NCBI GenBank assembly: GCA_900551195.1
Contig: URVD01000005.1
Coordinates: 1 to 21,288 of the forward strand
Direction: 5' to 3'
DNA: 21,288 nucleotides
Source: an uncultured Collinsella sp.
GTDB lineage: Bacteria > Actinomycetota > Coriobacteriia > Coriobacteriales > Coriobacteriaceae
This document shows positions 7,622 through 14,100 of this stretch, one piece after another. Position 1 is the stretch's first letter. Each line of letters starts with the position of its first letter. Both the position numbers and the translations under genes were made by a program. The notes beneath the pieces are model-generated. The model was not told the origin of the DNA. It did not search any database and was given only the letters and a program-made list of their open reading frames with translations.

Positions 7622-8179
7622 GTGACTATGACGTGCTCTTTGGTGGTTAACAGCAAGAGCGGTAATACCAGGATGGTTTCGGGTGCGATTAAGCGCGCTC
7701 TGCAGGCTGCGGGCGTTGAGTTTGTCCATGCCGCGGCGTTGAGCGACGATGCGGATGCAGATCAGGTTGCGCTCGAGGCGCAGGGCGCCTGCGCGGCCGA
7801 CACGGTGCTCGTCGGTTTTTGGTGTGACAAGGGCGCGTGCACGCCTTCGGTCGCGGCGTTGCTCTCCGCCTTGCACGGTAAGCGCGTCTTCCTGTTTGGC
7901 ACCTGCGGTTTTGGCGCCGACCAGAGCTACTATCAGCAGATTATCGACCGCGTAACTTCCAATTTGGCTGGGGATGCCGAGCTTGCGGGCTGGGCGATGT
8001 GCCAGGGCAAGATGGGCCCCGCGGTCAAGCAGCGCTACGAGGCCATGCTCGAGCAAGATCCCGAAAACGCCCGATTTAAGATGCTGCTCGACAACTGGGT
8101 TGCCGCGAAGGACCATCCCACCAAGGAAGACCTGGACAACATGGCTGCAGCCGCCAAGAAGGCCGTGCTGGGAGAGTAG
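7622..8179 (+). CDS. Flavodoxin-family protein (BilS-like)
   Basis: 185 residues. The N-terminus has a flavodoxin phosphate-binding loop (SLVVNSKSGNTRMVSGAI, about residues 6-23) after the first beta strand. The middle has the pattern VLVGFWCDKGACTPSVAALL, then KRVFLFGTCGFG and later WAMCQGKMGP. This GFW..KG / LFGT.G / CQGK pattern is typical of short flavodoxin-domain proteins of gut anaerobes, including the BilS accessory protein of bilirubin reduction. It should bind FMN and shuttle electrons in the cytoplasm, partner unknown. No bilR-like reductase is in the window, so a bilirubin role is not claimed. The start is GTG 7622 (GAGG 4 bases upstream) or ATG 7628 (GAGG 10 bases upstream); the difference is two residues. 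It has its own promoter and terminator. Confidence 0.8.
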   Translation: MTMTCSLVVNSKSGNTRMVSGAIKRALQAAGVEFVHAAALSDDADADQVALEAQGACAADTVLVGFWCDKGACTPSVAALLSALHGKRVFLFGTCGFGADQSYYQQIIDRVTSNLAGDAELAGWAMCQGKMGPAVKQRYEAMLEQDPENARFKMLLDNWVAAKDHPTKEDLDNMAAAAKKAVLGE

Positions 8180-8222
8180 CTTCGCCGTTCGCGGTCCTTC
8201 GTGCAAAACAATACAAATGTGA

Positions 8223-8250
8223 AAGCCTCGAAGTTCTCGAGGCTTTTTTT
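8223..8250 (+). terminator. Rho-independent terminator after the flavodoxin gene
   Basis: A perfect 9-bp stem, AAGCCTCGA (8223-8231) with TCGAGGCTT (8237-8245), has a 5-nt loop and runs into seven T residues (8244-8250). This is a textbook plus-strand terminator about 45 bases after the stop codon. Confidence 0.92.
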
Positions 8251-8260
8251 CATGACACGA

Positions 8261-8590
8261 GGGCGCCCCTTTATTGATGGAAGGCCTAGTAAGCTGATTG
8301 TTCTATGCCCGGATGTGTGCGGAGTGGGATGGGATTTCCGGATGGGTGGGGTTGCGGAAGCTGCGTCCCGGAATTTGCCTTTGGAATGGGATGCGGTTTC
8401 CCGGTGAAGGGCTCTGTGGAAACTACATCCCAGCATTCGGTCGAGAAATGGGATGTAGTTTCCGGTTGAGGGTCTTGGCGGAAAGTGCGACCCGGAATTT
8501 GTGATCGAAGCGGGATACGGCTTCCCAACGGGGCCACAAGCGGAAGCCGCATCCCACTCCGGACGGGAATTCTGGGACACGGTTTTCAGA
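8261..8590 (+). repeat. Array A of 62-bp palindromic repeats with conserved leader
   Basis: A 64-bp leader beginning GGGCGCCCCTTTATTGA is followed by units starting at 8325, 8387, 8449, 8511 and 8573, exactly 62 bp apart; the last is partial. Each unit is a left arm (like TGGGATGCGGTTTCCG), a loop of about 14 bp, a right arm (like CGGAAACCGCATCCCA) and a 16-bp linker. A second array with the same leader and unit order lies at 18020-18410. Unit 4 here and unit 5 there share the loop CAACGGGGCCACAA. No coding function is likely, since 62 is not a multiple of three. This array fills the gap between the flavodoxin terminator and the fibre-locus regulatory region. Confidence 0.88.
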
Positions 8591-8990
8591 GGGTTATGGG
8601 CTGCGAACTACATGAGGTTGTCATAAAAACTCTAGTAAAAGGGGTCGGAAATAAATGGCGCTTCCAGCAGTTTGTTTTAATGTGGGGGGGGGTACCATTA
8701 TTTTAGTTTCGCAAAAAAATGATCCCTCTATGGGGAAGTTGCGTAGGGGGTTAGTCACAGATATTGGATAAAACAGACTAATTTGGTGATAAATGACCAC
8801 TTACGCCAAAATAGGTAGCATTTAGCGACAAAACATTGAAAAATGTGTAGCACATCGCTATGTTTTTATTACGAAAAGATTCCAAATTGGCTTATTTCGG
8901 ACTCACTTTTCAAGCGCCTTGCGGTTCCTGTTGAAACTTGCTGACCTTTGGATGGGTCGAATAGGTCCTCAAGGGGGATGAATTATCACT
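8591..8990. other. A+T-richer intergenic region upstream of the fibre locus, with a G9 tract
   Basis: About 400 bp without a credible gene. Base composition is visibly richer in A and T than the flanking genes. Notable contents are an uninterrupted run of nine G (8684-8692), a promoter candidate (8836-8864) and a purine-rich RBS (8971-8978). I compared it by eye with c-di-GMP riboswitch consensus elements and saw no match. The length suggests a long regulatory region or leader for the downstream operon. Confidence 0.6.
8830..8866 (+). promoter_or_regulatory. Candidate promoter of the fibre operon, inside an inverted repeat
   Basis: TTGAAA (8836-8841), a 17-bp spacer and TATGTT (8859-8864) form a good sigma70-type promoter about 125 bp before the signal peptidase start. 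A perfect 7-bp inverted repeat AAAACAT (8830-8836) / ATGTTTT (8860-8866) overlaps both boxes, so a dimeric regulator bound there could occlude the promoter. Confidence 0.45.
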
Positions 8991-9548
8991 TTGGCTGCGC
9001 GTAGACTCAAACGATTTATTGCACTTTTGAGTAGCTTGGCGTTCGCGCTTGTCATAGCCCTTGCCGTTGTTTCTTTTGTGCCTCGCGCATTTGGATACAT
9101 GCCCTTTGCTGTGCTTTCGGGCTCTATGGAACCCGATCTTCCCGTTGGCTCCATGGTGTTTGTCCGCCAGGTTGAGCCAACGGATATTACCGTGGGCGAC
9201 AATGCAACCTTTTACCGATCGGACGGCGCCGTGGTGACGCACCAGGTGTACGAGATCGACCCTGCCGCGCAGACGATCGGCACGCAGGGAATCGCAAACA
9301 AAAATGCAGATGGAACCATCATGCACGATGCCGAGCAGACGCCTTTTTCACGCGTGATCGGCACTGTCTCTTTTTGTGTCCCTTACCTGGGCTTCGTTAA
9401 CGCATATTGCACGACGATGCCCGGTTTGCTTGTTGTGGTGGCCGTTCTGGCGCTGCTGGTCGCGGCGTCGATAGTGCTCGATCGGGTGGTTCCCGACGAG
9501 CCTGCGGGCAAGCATGCCCGCGCGCATGCGAGGGAGCGGCGTTCATAG
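8991..9548 (+). CDS. ER-type (SipW-like) signal peptidase I
   Basis: 185 residues, peptidase family S26B. An N-terminal membrane helix (about 10-30) precedes the catalytic box VLSGSMEP (Ser45), then TDITVGDNATFYR and VVTHQVYEI. The general base is His84 rather than Lys, the mark of ER-type/SipW enzymes. A later box reads TQGIANKNAD; relatives usually have GD(A/N)N here, so the first Asp is Ile101 while Asp107 remains. A conserved VIGTVSFCVPYLGF stretch and a C-terminal membrane helix (about 138-165) follow. SipW enzymes cleave TasA-type precursors in the membrane, and three such precursors are encoded just downstream. The start is TTG 8991 with AGGGGGA ~12 bases upstream; the in-frame stop at 8979 leaves little choice. 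It is the first gene of the fibre locus. Confidence 0.9.
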   Translation: MAARRLKRFIALLSSLAFALVIALAVVSFVPRAFGYMPFAVLSGSMEPDLPVGSMVFVRQVEPTDITVGDNATFYRSDGAVVTHQVYEIDPAAQTIGTQGIANKNADGTIMHDAEQTPFSRVIGTVSFCVPYLGFVNAYCTTMPGLLVVVAVLALLVAASIVLDRVVPDEPAGKHARAHARERRS

Positions 9549-9565
9549 CGGCAGGGGAGAGGTGT

Positions 9566-9589
9566 CGGCGGCGGTAAAGGCCGTTGCCG
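9566..9589 (+). other. Hairpin between signal peptidase and first fibre subunit genes
   Basis: CGGCGGCGG (9566-9574) can pair with CCGTTGCCG (9581-9589) as RNA, using two G-U wobbles across a 6-nt loop. There is no T tract, so it is not a terminator. A mRNA-processing or stabilising role for the downstream subunit message is possible but only inferred. Confidence 0.3.
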
Positions 9590-9619
9590 GGGAAGTCGAT
9601 TTTCGAAAGGAAGAGAACG

Positions 9620-10384
9620 ATGGAAAACAAGAAGAAAAAGCGCTACGGCATCATTGCCGCCCTGCTGCTGTTGGTGATGGCCGCCGGTGTGGGTACCTAT
9701 GCATGGCTGACGGCGCAGGAGCACATTGACAACGTGTTAACGGTGGGTAGCTTTGGCCACCCGGAAAACAAGCCTGATCCGACCGATCCCGAGAAACCGG
9801 ACCCCGATAATCCGAACACTGAAAAGGCCTACCTGTTCGAGACCCAGTGGGTTGCCAACTCCAAGATGGTTCCTGGCGCCACTGTGGCCAAGAACCCCAA
9901 TGTCGGCATCAAGGCTGGCTCTGATGATGCATACGTATTCATTTACGTAAAGAATGCCATCGTCAAGCCTGGCACCAGCCTTGAAAAGACCCCGTACTTT
10001 ACGCTCAAAAATACGAATTGGAAGCCCGTTGAGGGTCAAGTCAAGACCAACCAATCTGACAACTCTGGCAACCAGTACGTGAGCGGTCTGTTTATGTACT
10101 CCAAGAACTCTGCCGCAGAGAACCTGCCTGCAAAGCTCGAAGCCAACAAAGCAGAGCAGGACGTTTATACCGATGAGCTTTTCACTGCCGTGACGATTCC
10201 CTCTGCCATGAACAACACCGATGTTGTCGAGACTACTACTGACCCGAAACAGGCTCCCACGATGACGGTCTCTGCCTACATCTTTGGCGCGGGCCAGAAT
10301 GGCACCGAGCAGGGTGAAAATGCTGACGCGCAGAATGCCCTTAAGCAGGCCAAGGAATGGGCTAAGACTCAGGCTCAGGCTTAA
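9620..10384 (+). CDS. TasA-like fibre subunit with SipW-type signal peptide (probable major subunit)
   Basis: 254 residues. The N-terminus is MENKKKKRYG, a hydrophobic core IIAALLLLVMAAGVG, then TYAWLTAQEHIDNVLTVGSF. This is the SipW-dependent signal form, in which a 'AWxT....N.(F/L)TVG' segment follows the core and cleavage is expected near Ala28. Next is an acidic Pro/Asp-rich linker (DPTDPEKPDPDNPN, about 53-66), then a domain with NPNVGIKAGSDDAYVFIYVKN (about 92-112), the strand pattern of TasA/camelysin beta-sandwiches. ATG 9620 is chosen because AAAGGAAG lies just upstream; an in-frame TTG at 9584 has no signal-peptide logic. A strong terminator follows, so this gene should be made in excess over downstream genes, as expected for the main structural subunit. 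It is exported and polymerising by inference. Confidence 0.85.
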   Translation: MENKKKKRYGIIAALLLLVMAAGVGTYAWLTAQEHIDNVLTVGSFGHPENKPDPTDPEKPDPDNPNTEKAYLFETQWVANSKMVPGATVAKNPNVGIKAGSDDAYVFIYVKNAIVKPGTSLEKTPYFTLKNTNWKPVEGQVKTNQSDNSGNQYVSGLFMYSKNSAAENLPAKLEANKAEQDVYTDELFTAVTIPSAMNNTDVVETTTDPKQAPTMTVSAYIFGAGQNGTEQGENADAQNALKQAKEWAKTQAQA

Positions 10385-10392
10385 TCCCCCCA

Positions 10393-10451
10393 CTGAGATC
10401 CCGGCCCGCCCCCACCCCTATATTCGGGCTGGGATCTCGGTCCCCCTTTTT
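10393..10451 (+). terminator. Internal terminator after the first fibre subunit gene
   Basis: The 14-bp stem GAGATCCCGGCCCG (10395-10408) pairs with CGGGCTGGGATCTC (10425-10438), with one G-U wobble; outer pairs can extend it to 16. The loop is 16 nt, then GGTCCCCC precedes five T (10447-10451). The next gene starts within 21 bases with no room for a promoter, so this element should allow partial read-through and set subunit ratios. Confidence 0.8.
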
Positions 10452-10471
10452 ATCGACGATTGGCGAACGTA

Positions 10472-11119
10472 ATGCTCAACAATCTTTCCGACAATCAGAA
10501 ACGCACCTTGGCGCTTGCCGCGATTGCGCTGTTGGCCCTGGCGTGCATGTGTGGCACGCTGGCTTTTACCGTTGATATGGTTCCGGCGAACAACGTCCTA
10601 TCGTTTGGCAGCGTGAAGGTACGAGTCTGCGAATACACCCTCAACGAGCGGGGCGAGGAGATTCCGTTTGAGGCCAACGAGCGCGGGGACTATCCCGACA
10701 CCAAGGCCGGGGGCTCTGACATCAGCCGCATTGTACGCGTGGAGAACGCCGGCGCGCAGCCTGAGTACGTTCGCGCTCGTCTACGCATGACGTCAGTGGC
10801 ACCCGACGGTTCGAGTGCGGATGCCTCGGGCAGCGTTGCGTTTCATGTGAACGCGGACGAGGGGTCCCCGTGGATCGACGGCGGCGATGGGTGGTACTAC
10901 TACCGTGGATTGGCCGGGCGTGGCGGCATGCTCGACCCCGGCGCCATGACGGAAAGCCTCATGGACTCGCTGCGCTTTGTGGGCGACTACCACGATGCCG
11001 CGCGCGGCGGCTCATTCAAGCTCGATATCGATGTTCAGGCCGTGCAGGCCAAAAACCAGCAGACAAGCGATACCGCCCTCGACGTACTTGACGTTGTGGG
11101 TTGGCCGGAGGCGAACTAG
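10472..11119 (+). CDS. Second TasA-like subunit with SipW-type signal peptide
   Basis: 215 residues from ATG 10472 (an in-frame TTG at 10460 adds four residues; neither has a clear Shine-Dalgarno). The leader is LALAAIALLALACMCGTLAF, then TVDMVPANNVLSFGSVKVRV, again the SipW-type pattern. The mature part has IVRVENAGAQPEYVRARLRM, DGWYYYRGLAGRGG and a C-terminal DIDVQAVQAKNQQ. These three blocks recur in order in the protein at 16596-17177 (NTGTAPAYIRAAVDIYW, DGFYYWTSPVAPG, DISTQAVQATPDE), so the two are paralogues on either side of the giant protein. The likely role is a minor subunit, adaptor or cap of the fibre. Expression depends on read-through of the terminator just upstream; the poor RBS also points to low dosage. 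The next gene starts 3 bases after the stop. Confidence 0.82.
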   Translation: MLNNLSDNQKRTLALAAIALLALACMCGTLAFTVDMVPANNVLSFGSVKVRVCEYTLNERGEEIPFEANERGDYPDTKAGGSDISRIVRVENAGAQPEYVRARLRMTSVAPDGSSADASGSVAFHVNADEGSPWIDGGDGWYYYRGLAGRGGMLDPGAMTESLMDSLRFVGDYHDAARGGSFKLDIDVQAVQAKNQQTSDTALDVLDVVGWPEAN

Positions 11120-11122
11120 CCT

Positions 11123-14100
11123 ATGAAGATCAAGAATATGAACCGGGGTATGCTTAGCAGGCTGGTTGCCGTCGCAGCGATTGCCCTTTGCTGCGTTATG
11201 GCGCTGCCAACGGTGGTGCATGCCGAGGATGTGCCCGAGGCCAAAATCGAATTCCACATCAAAAACGAGGCTGACTTTTTGTCGTGTGTGGCGCTGTCGC
11301 GCGAGCGCGATACGTCCGGCTGGCACGTTTATCTCGATAACGACATTGAGCTCGACAGCGACGACATGAAAACCATCGTTGCAGACACCGTTAAGCATCT
11401 GTCGTTTGGCAACAAGGAGCATCCGTTTAAGGGCGTGTTCGATGGTCAAAACCACGCCGTTGAGGGCCTGAACTACGATAAAGACGCTTTTGACCCCGAG
11501 CGCGATACGGGATTTTTTGCCGAGACCAACGGCGCCACCATCAAAAACTTCCTGGTCAAGGACGCCAACGTGTGGGCGGACTTCCGCGGTGGCATTATCG
11601 TGGGCAAGGCCGTCAAAACGCGTTTCGAAAACGTTATGGTCATGGAGAGCACGCTGCACGTGACCTGCGCCAACAATGCTCTCAACCTCATTACCAACGC
11701 AGGCTTTGAGGGCGGTCTCATCGCCGGCGAGCTCGACGGCTGTACCCTCTATAACTGCGAGGTACGTGGTGGCCGCGCCGTTAACAACACGACCTCGGGC
11801 GTGCAGGCGCTCGGCGGTGAGGGTCTGTATATGGCGGCGTTTGCCGGCTACGTTACAAATTCGACGATTGAGTACTGTCGCGTGACGCCGACGCGTAAGG
11901 ACGACGGCTCGATTGCCGAGAAGGGCATGACCGACGTCACCAATAAGTACGACGTGGCCATTGGCGCCCTGGGCGGCAACAACGTGTACGCCTCGGGTTT
12001 TGTGGGCTGCATGGCGGGCGAGGCCAAGATTATCGACTGCTTCTCGACGGCGCAGTGCTACAGCTATGCCGCGTCGTACGTGGGCGTCGTCGCCGTGACG
12101 CGCGCGTGGACGGGTGGCTTGGCGGGTCGTATTCTAACCGAAAAGGGCAACGAGCTCGTTCGAAGCCATTTTGCGGGTGACTTGAGCTCGCGTCAGTACA
12201 ATCCCATCGCCGTGATCCCCATCATTCAAAACGATGTGAACCTGGGCGGCATTGCCGCGCGTGCCAACAAGGATGATGCCACGGTCACCGAGTGCTACTT
12301 TAAGCCGAGCGTGAGCCTTTCTGGCAACAGCCAGGGCAACCCTGCCAAAAAGAAAATCCCCTCGTTTGGCGGCGATGACACCACCAAGGGTGATGGCTAT
12401 GGTCCATGGGATGACGAGCGCTACACCACGCGCGAGCTGTGGGAAGAGCACGACTACGACTTTTGTGCCGGCACCAAGCGCTCGACTGCTAACAACGGGG
12501 CCTTGGGTGGCTCGCACTTCAATGAGTGGGCGATGGATTACAAGCTGAATATTCCTGTGCATGGCCAGAGCGTTAAGGCGACGATCGATTTTCCCGGTGC
12601 GGGCACCGCGACAATCGAGAAGACCAAACTTGGCAAAGACCAGGCGACCTCGGATCCGTACGCCTTTGCCGTGAGCGCCGTGCTGGCGGGAACGGCTCAG
12701 GGCTTGGCCCAGGGCGATACGTCGGTGACGTTTAGGCAGGATACCTCCGCAAAGCCTGAGGGGCTGAGTAAGGCGAACGACGGCTACCGCTTTATGGGCT
12801 GGTTCCGCGAGCCCGACGTGCGTGTGAACCGAATTGGACAAGACAACAGCTGGTTTGACGGCAAGACCGATGCTGCTGCTGTCGCTGCTGACAAGCGCGT
12901 CGAGGAGAACACGGCCCACGATAAGGCTTCGACCTACACCGCCGACAACGGAAGCGGCGTCGATGAAAAATTCGGCTTCAAGGGTAACGACCTCTTTATC
13001 GCTTCATACGAGGCGCAGGTGCTGTTCTATAACGTTAAGGGTGAGACGCTTGATTGGAAAACCGGTGATGCGCACGACAAGTCAGTTGATTGGTATCGCT
13101 ACGGTGTGGATGTGACGCCTACGGCTCCTGCAGACCGCGAGGGGCTTTCCGACAGCGCAACGTTTATCGGCTGGACCTCGCAGCCTAGCAACGAGGCCGG
13201 GAAGAACGGTGCCTATGCCGCTATCACCTCTACTCAGCTGGCTGATCTGAAAAACAAGGGAGCATTCTATCCTGCGGGTAGCGAGATCACCGTGGTCGGG
13301 CCTACCGATTTCTATCCCGTGTACAGCGACTACGTGTCGAACATCCTGACGGAGTTTGAAGGCCACGACCCGGATGATAAAACTAAGCGCGAAGGCGTGG
13401 GCAAAACTTACGTTAAGGTTGGGACTGCAGAAGATGGCACAAGCGCGTATACCGTGCAGGTGCTCGATGTATCCGGCAATGCTATATCCAAGGACGGCAC
13501 CCTGCCCGACGGCTATCGCTTCTTGGGTTGGTATGAAAACAAGGGAACCGAGGATGCCCCGCTCGAGGTGCGCGTAAGCCGCGATCCCAGCTATACGCTC
13601 CCCGCCGATGTCGATTTAACCGCGCCGCATACCTACATCGCCCGCTTTGAGTACCGAGTGGATTATTACGTTCGGGCTTATACCAACCATGAGTTTACGG
13701 ACAGCAAGCTACTTTGTTCCGTTTGGAATCGCTATCAAACGCCCTTTGAGGAAAACGTCGGTAGTACCTTCGTGCGTGAAAACGTCGTCCACTGGGGCCC
13801 GGAGCATGTTGACCACGGTATAAAGGATAGTTATGAAACGTGTGGCACACGCTTCACGAAGGAAACACTTGTCGTGAGTCCCCTTAACGCGTACTCGCAC
13901 AACGTTAAAAACGATACGGGAGCCGATACTCTAAAAAACCTCTATGCCGATACCGATTTTCCAGGCGCTGCAACGCTAAGCGATACTTGGACTTCGGCTT
14001 CGCTGAACGTAACGGTCAAACCGGTGAATGATCGCTATCGCCTGAATTTCTGGACGCTTGAGCGCGATGGTGAATATTGGACATATGTGAAAAATCCCAT

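Noticed and set aside
7622..8179. Assigning the flavodoxin-family gene a role in bilirubin reduction
   Set aside because: Only the BilS-like pattern is seen; no BilR-type reductase lies nearby, and the flavodoxin gene has its own promoter and terminator.
8286..8580. Minus-strand open frames through array A, with resemblance to frames at 17962-18550 (shared PLVAPLG/PFVAPLG and R-IP-RSQIPG strings)
   Set aside because: The similarity is produced by the DNA repeat itself. The period of 62 bp shifts frame in every unit, and there are no RBS, signal or domain features.
8591..8990. Riboswitch (for example c-di-GMP) in the long upstream region of the fibre operon
   Set aside because: By eye no conserved riboswitch core was found; a covariance-model scan would be decisive.
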